A DNA stretch of 64,000 nt from NCBI GenBank assembly GCA_033032175.1, contig CM065329.1:10050985-10114984 (forward strand), given 5' to 3'. Source of the stretch: Saturnia japonica. Taxonomy: Eukaryota > Arthropoda > Insecta > Lepidoptera > Saturniidae. Shown one piece after another: positions 19,672-31,021 of this stretch. The translations under genes and the position numbers were made by a program. Numbering within the stretch: the stretch's first letter is position 1; each line of letters starts with the position of its first letter. The notes beneath the pieces are model-generated. The model had not been told where the DNA came from, ran no database searches, and was given only the letters and a program-made list of their open reading frames with translations.

Positions 19672-20058
19672 CAGAGTGGCCGAACCTCGGCTCGGGCGGT
19701 CGTCGCGAATGCGAAAAAGTCGCGATCTAGCTAATGCCCTAATCTTATGAGAATTCGAGCTAACTAATATATACTCATATGCACGTTCCCCTCCTCCTGG
19801 GAGGAAGGAGTGGGCCATGCGTATGTGTATTTGTTAATCGGAATGGTTTTTCTACACTAACTAGTGCATTAGTCTAACTAGCGCAAAAAAAGAAAAAAAA
19901 AGGTCCCTTACAGAACCTATGTACCTGTGTGGTGTGCACGTGTGTGTGTTCATACGTGTGTAATGTTGTGTGTGGGTAACTAAGTGTTGCACGTATAGTG
20001 TCACTTTGTATCGCGCGGGCGGCTGCCTGACCCAAGGGCTTCACACCGAGGAACGGAC

Positions 20059-22962
20059 CTAGGCTTGGGTTGCCGCTAGAGAGGGTGGACGTGACGGGTG
20101 TGCGGGAGCGAAGTTGACCGCCCGTCCTCTGCGGAGAGAACGGTGGTTACGCGGGCGTGGGCGGTGGCACGCTCTGTTTGGAGAGACGGTGTTGGCGTAG
20201 AACGCGTTAGCTTTTTCGGTTTGGTCGGGCGGGTCAGTGAATATATTACGCGGCCGGCGTTTTCTCCGACAGGCGTTGGGGTCGGGAACATAAGAAGCTG
20301 CCGCTTTTATTAAGGGATTCGCGTGGTTCGACGCGGTGTCGAAATACGAGCGAGAAAGGTGTTTGGCATATGCATGTATCGAGGGAAGGTCCATATCTCT
20401 ATGGAGATCCTCCATACGAACAAACCAGGGGGCACCGGTAAGGCGGTGAAGAAACTTGTTCTGGATGGCTTGTAAGCGTTCCCAGTTATAACTTGACATA
20501 TGTGCGAACGGAACGCAGCTATATGTCATGATCGGACGGATACACATCTTGTAGAGCGTAAGCTTGTGTCTCGTGGACATTTTGCTTGCAGCACATAACA
20601 GAGGATGCAGTCGGGCGAGGGTCCAGGAGGCCCTTTTCCTAACCAGATTGATGTGGCGTATAAAGGAGAGTCTACTGTCTAGGGTTACACCTAGATATTT
20701 GGTCGCCTTTTCCCAGGGGATCGGATTACCGAAGAGTTCAAGGGGATTGTCCTTGAGTTTTTGCGGTATCTGTGTGGCGGTTTGGTCGAAGAGCACCGCT
20801 GCGCTCTTCGTGGGGTTTATGGCTATTCGCCAGTCGTTAAACCACTTCCCGAGAGTGGTCACGGCTCTTTGGATTCTACATTTGAGGTTTCTCGTTTGCC
20901 TTTGAGAGGAGTATATGACTGTATCGTCAGCGTATAAGCCTACTTCAACTTTCTCCTCAAGTTTTGGTAGGTCACTGACGTACAGATTGAAGAGGCTAGG
21001 TGCCAGGATGGAACCTTGGGGGACGCCTGAGCGTATGGGATGGGGTGTGGATAGTTCACCTTCCACTCTGTAGCGAAAGGTGCGGTCTTTGAGGTAGTCG
21101 CGGATGATTTTAACTAATCTATCGGGGACTTCGCGGGAGTACAGCTTGTTGACTAATCCTTCGTGCCAGACCTTTTCAAAGGCCTTGGCTACGTCGAAAA
21201 AGACTGCCAGTGTGCGACGGGGTATAGATAACTCGGAAAAGTTAAACAAAATATGCTCCGTGAGGCGGTGCACTTGATGAGTGCAAGAATGTCTAGCACG
21301 AAAACCGAATTGCTCAGGCGGGTAGAGGTTTTTCTCCTCTATTACGGATTTGAGACGGTTCAGAAGGATCCGCTCATAGATTTTACCTAGGGTATTTAGG
21401 AGACTGATAGGGCGGTAGCTGTCGGGAAGCGACGTGCTCTTGCCGGGCTTGTGAATACCTATGACAATGGCCGTTTTCCAGACGGCTGGAAAATGGCAGT
21501 TGGCTATGGCTACAATGAATATGCAGACCAATAGAGCTATGAGGTGATCGGGAAGAAGTTTGAGTACTTCGTTCCTGATACCGTCGGGACCTGGTGACTT
21601 TCTAAGCTTAAGGCTTTTGAGAATGGCAGAGATCTCCTCAGAAGTGACTGGGGACAGGGATTCTGATACCGGGAGCTTATTCAGCTCCTCCACGCGGGCT
21701 TCGATGTCTCTGACTCGGTCGGTGTTCTTGACGCTGTTCGGGGAGCACTGGCTCTCCAGACAAGCGGCAAGGCACTCCGCCTTGTCGATGGTATCGAAAG
21801 CGGGTGTAGTGCCGGGACCCCTTTCGAGGGGGGGCATGCGAGGTTGGGCGTCTATTTTAAGGGCGTGGGCTACTTTCCAATAAGTCAGATGTGACGGCCT
21901 TAGCCCTTCGACTAGGGTGTCCCATCTGTGACTTTTGAGCTCGGTTATACGGGCTTTAACCGCTCTCTGAAGTGCGCGTAATCGTGCGCGGTTTGCATCG
22001 GTCGGATAAGAGTCATGGGCACGAGTCGCAGCGTTCTTCTCCGTCATCAACGCTCGCACGTCGGCAGGGAGTACAAAGCGGCGATCGTTCGCCGCTTCGA
22101 CCTCTCTCGAGGCCTCTCCGATGCCGACTTGGAGGTGGTCAACTAGGGAGTCGATTGCGAGATCTACGTGCGCAACTGACTCTAACACGTCCGGGACACT
22201 AACGAGACTGGGCGAGGACTGCCTATCCGCGAGGTAGTGTTTTAATTTTGCATAGTCAACCGTTGTGACTGTAGGAGGGCTGGAGTCATCTAGTTGTCCT
22301 AGCTGTAGGATGACCGGGCGATGGTCGGTGTCGAGTTCGTGTACGACCCGAATGAGTCGTACCTGAAGCGCGATATTTTTCAGGAGGGCTATGTCAAGCA
22401 CTGTCGGTGTACAGTGATCTTGAAAGTGGGTGGGAGTGGGAGGCGCTATGACGTCAAAGTTTAACTCGTCCGACAACCCTTCGAGAATAACCCCATTGCT
22501 GGTGTCTCTCCAATTGTTGAAGGACGTGTGTCCACTGTTGAGGTCACCTGCGATAATGACCGATGTGCCGAGCGAGAGTAGCTTCTCTAGGTCAGACCTG
22601 AGAGGTACTTTCGTCGGTGAGAGGTACGCGGATACGATCGTTATGGACGGATGATCGGTCATTCCCAGTCTACACACGGATACTTCCATATTGGTAAGTA
22701 TCGGAGGATCTATCGGCATGCAATACAACGAGCGCTTGTAGTAAATGAGAGTGCCGCCCCCTCGGCCGTCGCGGTCATTTCTAACGATGTTATAGTTTGC
22801 GATACTCGGATTGCGTTTAGCACGCTTTAAGAGCGTTTCCTGTACTAAGAGAACGTCTATTTGGTGATCTTTAAGATAAGTCGCGACGAGATCACGCTGC
22901 GGATATAGGTTCCGCGCATTAAAAAAGGAGATGTTTAAACCTCTCGGCTTGAGTTTAGCCAT
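20059..22962 (-). CDS. LINE ORF2: endonuclease and reverse transcriptase, 967 residues, intact
   Basis: Residues about 1-220 form the apurinic-like endonuclease (LLVQETLLK, GGTLIYYKRSLY, IIAGDLNSGH, HELDTDHRP). Residues about 430-720 are the reverse transcriptase (LRKSPGPDGIRNEVL, YRPISLLNTLGKIYERIL, FFDVAKAFEKVWH, IRSGVPQGSILAPSLFNLY, and the active site GLYADDTVIYSS). The C-terminal part has WERLQAIQNKFLHRLTGAPW, typical of jockey-clade elements. Length fits the clade. The start codon overlaps the end of ORF1 by eight bases, a common LINE arrangement suggesting coupled translation. The enzyme nicks DNA and primes reverse transcription on the nick. No frame break was seen in ORF2. Confidence 0.93.
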   Translation of the reverse strand: MAKLKPRGLNISFFNARNLYPQRDLVATYLKDHQIDVLLVQETLLKRAKRNPSIANYNIVRNDRDGRGGGTLIYYKRSLYCMPIDPPILTNMEVSVCRLGMTDHPSITIVSAYLSPTKVPLRSDLEKLLSLGTSVIIAGDLNSGHTSFNNWRDTSNGVILEGLSDELNFDVIAPPTPTHFQDHCTPTVLDIALLKNIALQVRLIRVVHELDTDHRPVILQLGQLDDSSPPTVTTVDYAKLKHYLADRQSSPSLVSVPDVLESVAHVDLAIDSLVDHLQVGIGEASREVEAANDRRFVLPADVRALMTEKNAATRAHDSYPTDANRARLRALQRAVKARITELKSHRWDTLVEGLRPSHLTYWKVAHALKIDAQPRMPPLERGPGTTPAFDTIDKAECLAACLESQCSPNSVKNTDRVRDIEARVEELNKLPVSESLSPVTSEEISAILKSLKLRKSPGPDGIRNEVLKLLPDHLIALLVCIFIVAIANCHFPAVWKTAIVIGIHKPGKSTSLPDSYRPISLLNTLGKIYERILLNRLKSVIEEKNLYPPEQFGFRARHSCTHQVHRLTEHILFNFSELSIPRRTLAVFFDVAKAFEKVWHEGLVNKLYSREVPDRLVKIIRDYLKDRTFRYRVEGELSTPHPIRSGVPQGSILAPSLFNLYVSDLPKLEEKVEVGLYADDTVIYSSQRQTRNLKCRIQRAVTTLGKWFNDWRIAINPTKSAAVLFDQTATQIPQKLKDNPLELFGNPIPWEKATKYLGVTLDSRLSFIRHINLVRKRASWTLARLHPLLCAASKMSTRHKLTLYKMCIRPIMTYSCVPFAHMSSYNWERLQAIQNKFLHRLTGAPWFVRMEDLHRDMDLPSIHAYAKHLSRSYFDTASNHANPLIKAAASYVPDPNACRRKRRPRNIFTDPPDQTEKANAFYANTVSPNRACHRPRPRNHRSLRRGRAVNFAPAHPSRPPSLAATQA

Positions 22963-24879
22963 TGAAAGGCCTGAGGTTGGCGGCTTCGCGATCGAGACGC
23001 TGTAACGTCTCTACGAGCCGGGGAAAGGCAGCTATGGTTTCGACGAAACCGTACTGCTCCATATGGGCCTTGTATGCGAGGATTTCGCGTATCTCATGCT
23101 CACGAGTGAGCGATAACATAAGGTCATCCATTGTGGTGGCGCGGGACGCTGGAGCGCGTGGTGCTGGGCCGCGGGCGTTGGAGCGCGGGGCGCAGGGACG
23201 TCCATAGCCATAAGGGGCTGCGGTTTGGGGGCCCATTCGTTCTGAGTCGAACGCACGGGTTTGGGCTGCACCTGGGGTGCGGGGGGGTCTACGGTCGCCT
23301 GAGTGCGGCGGGGGGCAGGGAGGGACGGAAAGACCTCTGGATTGAGCAGAGGTTGCTGCGCCCGGGACCCTGAGGCGGGGGGTGCCCGCTGAGGGGCAGC
23401 CTGCCCAGGGCGGCGGGGGTGCATGGTGTGCGGGGCCTTTGGGCATCCGCGATAGTTCGCAGGATGTCCCTCCTCCCTGCATAGTACGCAGCTCGGGGGG
23501 GTGTTAGAGTCACGCTGACGCGTGCACTCCCTGGTTGGGTGGTCTTCGAGGCACTTAACGCACCTCGGACGAAGGAAGCAGTTGCGGGCAGAGTGTCCGT
23601 ACAACTGGCAGTTGTGGCATTGGGAGGGCTTCGAATTTTTGTATGGAGGCTCTACGGTTATTCCGGAGAGCTCGCATACAATTTCTAGGTTAAATATTTT
23701 TTTGCCCTCAGGCGTTTTATCTAAGATTAACACGAGCATTGGAAGGGCTCGTTTCTCTTTATTATACATCCGATGGACCTCTCGGATGGGGAATTTTTGT
23801 GCTTCAATGGAGGCAAAGACTTCCTCTGGTGAGATTTCGACTGGGATGCGCCGAAGCACAACCCGTAGGACACGCTCCTCTTCGAGGGCGTAAGTGTAGT
23901 AGGGAATGTTCCTAATACGGAGGAGGGTGGTCAATCTGCGATGGCAGTTTGACGTGCTCATTGTCAGGGAGATACCTGTCGCGGCATTACGCGCTTTGGT
24001 GTATCCTATTTTTAGTGTTTTAAGCTCATTGGTGAGCTTTGTCCAGACAGTTTTGTCGTGGATAATTATCGGAGGGGGTTTTTGGTTTTTACCTTCGACC
24101 GGTTCGTCGGTATTCGAGGAGGGTGCAGGGGCGGCGGAGCCGTTAGCGGTTTTTGTTGTTTTAGCCGCGTTTTCCTCAACGGGGCTATCACGGGGCGCGC
24201 GTTTGCAGGATTTGACGACCGTGAATTCGTCATTTTCCGCGGTAGGTTCGGTCGGGATTATGATTGGTTCCTGGAAGTGGAGAGAGAGTTCCATTTCCGA
24301 GGAAGGGGTTGGACTTACTGGTGCGTCCATCTCTGTTTCGACTGGAAGGGCCGAAAAAGAGTTGGACACCGATGTTGAATTTGATATGGTTGCCGCGGGG
24401 GCAACGGGTATAGCGGGGCGGCCATAGGGACCGGGGGTAAAAGATCGCTGTTGCGATTTTGGTCGGGACTTGCTAGGGGCGTGGCTCGCGCTTGCGAGGT
24501 TAGTGGGGTGGGGGTACTCGGTCGCAGGGACAGAGGCGGGTCGCGTGAAACCGGGTGGCGCGGCGGCGGGTGAGATCGCGGCGGAGGTGGAGGGGATGGC
24601 CTGCGCGGTAACGGCGCTCTGATTGGCTGACGGCGGACGTAGCGAGTCCGCCATCTGTGACCTACTTATATACTCATCGTTGAGCGCGGGCATATGTAGG
24701 GCTACAAAGTTCATTAATCGCTGGTGTTCGGCTTCCAGCTGTTTGAATCTAGCTTCTAAGTCTGCGTATTTTAATTCGGCCATCGCGGTGGCGGTTTGGA
24801 GGTCGGGGGAGTGAATTTTATTCACCTCCCTGCCTGGAGGGCAGGGGAGTACGCCGAATGAATTTAACGGGCTATCCAT
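22955..24879 (-). CDS. LINE ORF1 gag-like RNA-binding protein, one frame break near the C-terminus
   Basis: From the start at 24879 the frame is open to 23032. It includes a short coiled coil (LEARFKQLEAEHQRLMNFV), a long Ser/Pro-rich region, the PRE_C2HC-type region and three CCHC-type knuckles (CHNCQLYGHSARNC, CVKCLEDHPTREC, CVLCREEGHPANYRGC). These bind nucleic acid. The expected C-terminal tail (LTREHEIREILAYKAHMEQ) lies in another frame, open from 23482 to the stop at 22955. The register therefore changes by one base in the proline-rich part, around 23140-23200. Since the stop overlaps the ORF2 start, 22955 is the likely ancestral end. The break may be a mutation or a sequencing error. 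Confidence 0.85.
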
Positions 24880-25245
24880 GCCCGGAGCAATGAGACCTGT
24901 GTGTCACGGTGTAATGAAACACAGGAAAAGGACCTATCGTTTCCCTAGGGGAGTCCCTAGCAGTCTTGTGGCAGAGGACGCAGGCCGGTATATACCGTGG
25001 CTCCGCCCAAACAACCACAAGGATGGATGGTAAGGATAGGAAGGGTTGGGTAGGAGACACCTGGGGCTTAACTATGCAAAAAGGCAAAGGCTAAGATTCC
25101 CAGGCCCGTTCGAGTTATCGTTTACCTCAGAAGGAGGTAACCGGAGAGCGCTCGGGTCACGCCCCGTTCGTCTTCGTTAGCACCGTTAGGTATCCAACGA
25201 ACGACCACTAAACCGTGGATTTGCGTGTCTTTAGAAACAGGATTT

Positions 25246-25365
25246 CGCGCTGAAAAGCGCGTTTATTGTCGTACTGAAAAGTACGGTTTTTCGTGTGCAC
25301 CGAAGTGCTACACGAAATGTGCGAGCGAGACGGCGCTATGCGCGCAACGAGTACCTAGATACTCG
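25246..25365. other. Row of short hairpins in the LINE 5' UTR
   Basis: Perfect short stems follow one another: CGCGCT-GAAA-AGCGCG at 25246-25261, CGTACT-GAAA-AGTACG at 25270-25285, CGTGTGCAC-CGAA-GTGC-T-ACACG at about 25292-25314, and CGAGTA-CCTAGA-TACTCG at 25348-25365. In the LINE sense (minus) strand the first two loops read TTTC. Such a cluster may act in translation start or RNA packaging; this is inferred. Confidence 0.6.
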
Positions 25366-25410
25366 CTACACAACAATGACACCGACCTCGCTATAACACG
25401 CGGTATGAAT

Positions 25411-25631
25411 AGCTTAATAACTAGCTTAAAACTGTGTGCTTTGAACCGGCAGGCCTAGGACCGGGTCCGTTGATCAAAACAAACAAGTCGTACACTAGTA
25501 CAAGCAGAGCGCGAATAAGATAGCTTAAAAAACTAGCTTACACTGTGTACTCTGAACCGGCAGGCCTAGGACCGGGTCCGTGGATCAGAATAAACAAGTT
25601 GTACACTAATTTAAGCAGAATGCGATAATTC
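25411..25631 (-). repeat. Two 111-bp tandem monomers in the LINE 5' UTR
   Basis: 25411-25521 and 25522-25631 are about 85 percent alike and share the core AACCGGCAGGCCTAGGACCG. Tandem promoter monomers in 5' UTRs are known from some LINEs (for example mouse L1), where they drive transcription. Confidence 0.75.
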
Positions 25632-25700
25632 GGAAAGCGATCGAGAGCGCGAGCGGACACGTCCGTTCACGTCAGCGGTCGAAATCGGAATCCCGGTATT

Positions 25701-26019
25701 TGGAAATCCATTAAACTATATATATATAGTTGGCGCTGTACTCGATAAATAGTTATTCGGTTTTGTAAAGATATCAGATTCTGTATCTATGTACGATTTA
25801 AATCGCCCAAGCCTAGTCGTCAGTGTCTCGCTTGGCTCGCTCCGCTGCCGCGTCTTGTCGAGCCGTTGTGCGAGCGAGACAGCATTGCACGGATTCATGT
25901 TATTCATCACGTGCGCATGATCAGCTGATCGCTTTGCACCGTTAGTGTTTACTGGAATCGATGAAAGTTTATTCTGCCCACCCACACATTGAGGAGAACA
26001 GTCGCTAATATTCGATTTT
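25701..26019. other. Spacer between two LINEs, no gene
   Basis: It contains a TATATATATA run at 25719 and moderately GC-rich sequence, and may include the true 5' end of the minus-strand LINE. No open frame with motifs. Confidence 0.4.
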
Positions 26020-27700
26020 AACATAGATTTGGGCGATGTATCTTTGGACTATCATAGAAAATATAAGTTGCTGAGAACTGAGACTTTTAAGAACTGTTAT
26101 AAAGATATGAAACACCTTGTGATTGCAGGCATTGAAAGTGAGAAAAGAACATATTTCAGCCAACATATTAATAATAATAATATAAAACTCTAAAAAGCTT
26201 TGGAATTACCTTAAGACTACTATTTTGCCTGATAAGAAGTAGCGAGCCACATAAATTCCACCACAATTTGATAATCAGGACATCATTAACTCGCATTTTC
26301 TTCGTATACCCGTGCAAGATAGTGTTTCTATCTCGCAGTTAACACACTATGAGCATCTAAGGTTTAGTTCCACCACCTTTTTGTTGCATCTCGTAAGTGA
26401 GAACACAGTACTGTCCATAATTAATAGTTTAAAATCAAACGCTCAAGGTATTGACGGTGTCTCCTTGGATATGTTTTTAATGACACTGCCTCAATCTCTA
26501 AATGCAATTACTGCAATAGTTAACCATTCAATTACAAGTGGTATTTTTCCCGATACTCGGAAAGTAGCTGTTGTAAAACCTATACCTAAGAGCAACAATC
26601 CCTCTACTTTGAAAGACTTACGGCCAATCAGTCTTCTACCTTGTTTATCCAAAGTCTTGGAAAAGGCTGTGAGCATGCAACTCATGGAGTATTTAGAAAG
26701 GAATGATATTCCTTCTGAGGCCCAGTCTGGCTTCCGCAAGGGACATAGTACCTCTACTACTCTCCTTGATATTGTAGATAACTTATTGGATGCTCAAGAC
26801 AAAGGGATGTGCAGTATACTTATACTCTTGGATTTCTCACGCGCATTCAAATGCATAAATATACCCCTACTTTTATCAAAGCTTGTATTCTATGGATTCG
26901 ATGCTTCTTCTGTGAGTTGGTTTCGAAGTTATCTATTTAATAGATGTCGGTTTGTTAAATTGAGTTTACTTAATGGGTCTACGGTTCAGTCCTCTTCTGA
27001 GCCTGTTACTCGAGGGGTGCCTCAAGGATCTGTTTTAGGTCCTATTTTATTTATATTGTATTGCAGAGATAACCAAATCCATTAAATATTGCAAGTATCA
27101 CCTCTATGCGGATGATCTGCAGTTGTACCAGTCATTTCTTCCATCTAATCCAACCGATGTTGTAAAAAAAATAAACTACGATTTGGCAAACATATCACAC
27201 TGATCTACATCTAATACATTAGTTATCAACCCTCAAAAATCGAATTAAATGGTAATTGGTAGTAAACAAAATATTGTCAAGCTTAGTTGTGTGACATTTG
27301 ACATACTAGTGGATGGCGAGCCTATTGAGCGTGTTACGGAAGCTAAAAGTCTGGGATTAATTGTTGATAGCAACTTACGTTTTGAGAAGCATGTAGCAGA
27401 AAGCATAAGAAATTGCTTTTATCGTCTGAAATTACTGTATAAAATACGCCCTTTCCTGAGCAAAGAAATCAGGATAGCTCTTTATGAATCTTTGATTCTC
27501 TCCAGTCTTAATTATTGTGATGTTGTATATGGACCTTGGTTGCTTAAAAGAACGGAGAAACTAATCCAACGCATTCAAAATGCATGTGTACATTTCTGTT
27601 TGGATGTTCCATCATGTTCTCATATTACTCCTTATTTAAATTCTTCTAATTTGTTAAAAATGAAGGTGCGTAGGAGGCTGCATCACAACCTTCAACATCA
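26020..27700 (+). pseudogene. LINE reverse transcriptase, decayed
   Basis: Plus-strand frames show NAQGIDGVSLDMF, LKDLRPISLLPCLSKVLEKA, GFRKGHSTSTTLLDIVDNLL, ILLDFSRAFKCIN and TRGVPQGSVLGPILFILY. After a frame break near 27070 come the active site YHLYADDLQLYQ and the thumb with KSLGLIVDSNLRFEKHV (27249-27700). The order is right for a jockey/CR1-group ORF2. Stops at about 26170-26300, 27190-27250 and the break make it inactive. The C-terminal end stops near 27700, where Ty3/gypsy-like sequence begins. Confidence 0.85.
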
Positions 27701-28221
27701 CAACAGCACAACCTTCTTTTACACAAAGCTACGTCATCATCACTTCCTCAAGCTTTGGAGCAGCGAGTCAATACAGCCAGCCAGCACCTACGACTACTAC
27801 GGGTATCCTGACCATACGCATGCAGCGGACGCGCATTCTTGGTAAGTCCCACAGCTTTCTCAGCGACCTTGGCACAGCACACTGCACTTCGGCCGGTCAG
27901 CAAGCAGCATAAGACGCACTTCTCTCCTGGTCGACGCAGCAGCCAGTCACTACGCAGCACTGCAACACTCCGACTCACTGGAGCATTCTTGCAGCATCAC
28001 CCCGACTCACTGGGGCAATCACCGCAGACAGTTCCGACTCACCGTGAACTATGCGGCATCACCCCGACTCACTCAGGCAATCACCGCAGAAAGTTTCGAC
28101 ACACCGTGAACTATACGGCACTAGTTCTGACTCACTGGAACATTCCACTGGCCCGGCAAGCATAACAAAGATGTATGGACGACTCAACCAGCTATCGACC
28201 TCCGGTCTCGGAGGGGAGTGA
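27701..28221 (+). mobile_element. 3' internal region of an LTR retrotransposon with 62-bp tandem repeats
   Basis: C-rich, mostly non-coding sequence ends in a purine-rich tract (GGAGGGGAGTGA) directly before a TGTAGCGACA LTR start, which is the normal polypurine-tract position. Two 62-bp direct repeats occur at 27998-28059 and 28060-28121 (CACCCCGACTCACT...). No enzyme domains are present, so only the 3' end of the element survives. Confidence 0.5.
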
Positions 28222-28459
28222 TGTAGCGACATCTCTCGCTACAACTGACGCATCGACGCATTTACATAGCGACATCTATCGAGCCACATACGACGCATCA
28301 ACTAACAATTGACTATATATACAAGAACCCGACTACAACCGTCGGGGCAGCTGCCCGCCAGACATAGTACCCGTCTGGCCAGAGGGTCCTCCCATTTCTA
28401 TGGCGGATGAGGAACTTTACTCTCTGTTCCTCACCTCCGCTAAAGTTTCATCGATAACA
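28222..28459 (+). repeat. Probable LTR with TATA box
   Basis: It begins TGTAGCGACATC after a purine tract and may end at ATCGATAACA, giving the TG...CA form. A TATATATA box is at 28314-28321. The segment 28335-28443 recurs at 5038-5146. The 3' limit is uncertain because the two copies diverge after 28443. Confidence 0.55.
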
Positions 28460-28559
28460 AATTGGCAAAAACTATAAAACTGAAAAGAAAGCATTGTAAT
28501 CAAGCTGGTAACTCTTGCTTCTCTTAACTATATCTCATATGTAAATGGACTATGCTAAG

Positions 28560-30335
28560 CCACTATACAAATCAATCACCACGTTTATGTAAACGCTAAT
28601 GTTGGTGTATGTACACCAACCATTGTTTATCGTAGACGATCTCTGCGCAGACATTATTATAGGCCACGACCTTCTCAAGAATCATTCGTCTCTTGAACAC
28701 CAGTTTGGTGGTGACAAAGAACCACTGAAAATCTGCAATGTGCTTGAAGCTTCTGTTCCACCAGCGTCAGTTTTTACTAATTTATCGCCTAATATCAAAC
28801 CAATCGCTATCCGGAATAGACGCCACTCCGACGAAGATCAGCTTTTCATATCAAATGAAATATCTAACCTTTTAAAAGACTAATGCCATTAAGCCCAGTG
28901 TGTCACCCTGGAGAGCACAAGTTCTGGTTGCTGGAGGAGACAGTCACAGGAAACGCCTTGTAATTAATTAGAATTACTCACAGACCATAAATAAATATAC
29001 GGAGTTAGATGACTATCCTTTACCCAGCATCGATTCAATTGTCACTCTAGTAGCCAAATATAACTATTTTAGTCAGATAGACCTCAAGAGTGCTTACCAT
29101 CAAGTTAAAATCCTTCCTAAAGAAAAAATCTATACAGCATTTGAAGCTTGCGGAAATCTTTACCAATTTACTAGAATACCTTTTGGAATAACAAATGGAG
29201 TTGCCGCATTTCAAAGAACTCCTCAATTCATCATAAACGCTGAAAAGTTAAAAGGATCCTATGCTTATAGATGATGTAACTATCTGTGGGAAGGACAGCC
29301 AAGATCACGAAACTAACTTACGCAGATTCATGGTAGCTGCTAAAAAATATCAACTCACGTTGAATACGCAAAAATGTGTATTTGGAACGGAATCTATCAA
29401 TCTTCTAGGCTACACTGTTAACAAAAAAATAATCAAACCAGATAAATCCAGATTGGATCCACTCATTAACCTGTTCCATCACCAGATATTTCTGTTTCCA
29501 TCAGTTACAGCGTCCTTGAAAAAAGCGCTAGGTTTGTTTGCTCACTATTCAAAGTGGATCGCCAATTTTTCCGCTAAGATTCGTTAGTGGAAGCAACTTT
29601 TCCGCTATCAGAAGACTCAATAAACTGCTTCACTAATCTCAAGTCTGACATCGCAGAATCAGCCCTCGCAGCTATTGATGATAAACAAGTATTCTCTATT
29701 TAAACTAATGCTTCCGAGTATGCTATTGCAGCAACTCTGTTACAAGAGGGTCGTTCTGTCGCATTCCTTACACGCTCAATGAATAATTCCGAACGTCGAC
29801 AGCCCTTTATTGAAAAAAGGCTAGCGCCATTGTAGAAGCATTGCGAAAATGGCGCTCCTTTTTAATCGGAAGACATTTTTTACTTGTTACAGATCAGCAA
29901 TCGGTCTCATTCATGTTTGATCAGCAACATTCATTCAAAATTAAAAACGAAAAAATAGATAGATGGCGCTTGGAACTGTCTTGTTATAAATATGACATTA
30001 TTTATCGCCCAGGAAAACAAAATCAAGCTGCCGATGCATAGTCTAGAATTTGTCTTATAATGGATACTACTTCCAACAAACTCACAGAACTTCATAACTC
30101 TTTATGTCATCCAGGCGTCACACGGATGATACACTGGATTCGAGCAAAGAACTTAATTATTCTGTTGATGAAGTAAAAAGAATGACTTCGGCATGCCGAG
30201 TTTGCGAAGTAAATAAAACCGCGATATGTAAAAAATTAAGGGCAACTCATAAAAGCGGCAGCACCTTTCGAACGCCTTAACTTGAATTTCAAAGGACCGC
30301 TACCATCCAATACTTCTAACCGATACATTTTGACC
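28560..30335 (+). pseudogene. Ty3/gypsy pol remains: protease, RT, RNase H, integrase start
   Basis: Domains are in order. The protease end is DLCADIIIGHDLLKNHSSLE (about 28630). The RT has YFSQIDLKSAYHQVKI, FTRIPFGITNG and DDVTICGKDS (29261 onward, palm motif damaged by a nearby frame break), then LNTQKCVFG and LGYTVN. The RNase H shows TNASEYAIAATLLQEGR and the ending YKYDIIYRPGKQNQAADA. The integrase zinc domain (LHNSLCHPGVTRM, CRVCEVN) and the beginning of its core (FERLNLNFKGPLP) follow. Several stops and shifts break the frame. Similarity ends near 30335 in a TTA repeat, so most of integrase and both LTRs are missing. Confidence 0.88.
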
Positions 30336-30364
30336 ATAATATATAACCATTATTATTATTATTA

Positions 30365-30810
30365 GTATTTTGACCATTTTGATAATTCGTCACCTGATAC
30401 GATGTTGTATACAGCATTTGACGATCATGCGTGGAATCTTTCGATAGTTCTGACGCACCAAGTAACGCGAGCCGCTTTTTGCTCTTCACAGAGCGAATGC
30501 GGTATCCATCGGGAAAACAACGTTTTTTACACCTAATTGTTCATGCAAGCCTATTTGTATTTGACTCATGCCAATGTCTAAAGTTGCCTGAATTTCGCGG
30601 TATGTCACATGTCGACCTTCCTCAATCAGCTTACGCACAGCATCAACGTTTTCTTGGGTGACTGCAGTTTTTGGACGACCTTGACGAGGATCATCACTGA
30701 GCTTGACACGTCCACGTTGAAATTCAGCAAACCAGCGATAAATTGACGTTTTGGTTGGGGCTTCATCACCAAATGCAGAAATCATCCGGTCAACACACTT
30801 GTTAGTTATG
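30365..30810 (-). pseudogene. mariner transposase fragment
   Basis: The minus strand encodes the N-terminal helix-turn-helix region of a mariner-type transposase (SIYRWFAEFQRG, DDPRQGRPKTAVTQENVDAV, YREIQATLDIGMSQIQIGLH). After a frame change follow EEQKAARVTW and the first catalytic block VSGDE. The second and third Asp regions are missing, and so are terminal repeats. Interrupted and truncated on both sides. Confidence 0.8.
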
Positions 30811-31021
30811 CGTCATTGATGTGACAGGGGTAGGGTAAACTCAAGGGGTATCCGCGAGCGTAGGGGGTGCAGAGCTATTGAAGGCGGTGCGCGGGGCACT
30901 TTTTTGCGTTACGGTTGCAGACGCACGCTCGTTGATTTTAATTAGCGCGATCTTGTATTTGTACCCTGAACGAGTTACAAGTTGGTTTTCGAGCCGAATC
31001 GTTTATTGAAGATCCCCCATT

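Larger units (their letters stand above)
19672..25700 (-). mobile_element. Nearly full-length jockey-like LINE
   Basis: Element on the minus strand with a structured 5' UTR (about 25700-24880), ORF1 (24879-22955) and ORF2 (22962-20059). Its 3' UTR (20058-19672) matches the truncated copy at 53586-54357 at roughly 98-99 percent by eye. The match ends at about 19672, where the other copy continues for over 100 more bases to its poly-A. So the extreme 3' end here is missing or replaced. Coding regions are much more GC-rich than the flanks. Confidence 0.85.

Noticed and set aside
23131..24427. Several plus-strand frames of 80-170 codons opposite LINE ORF1
   Set aside because: GC-rich antisense shadows of the real ORF1 with zinc knuckles.
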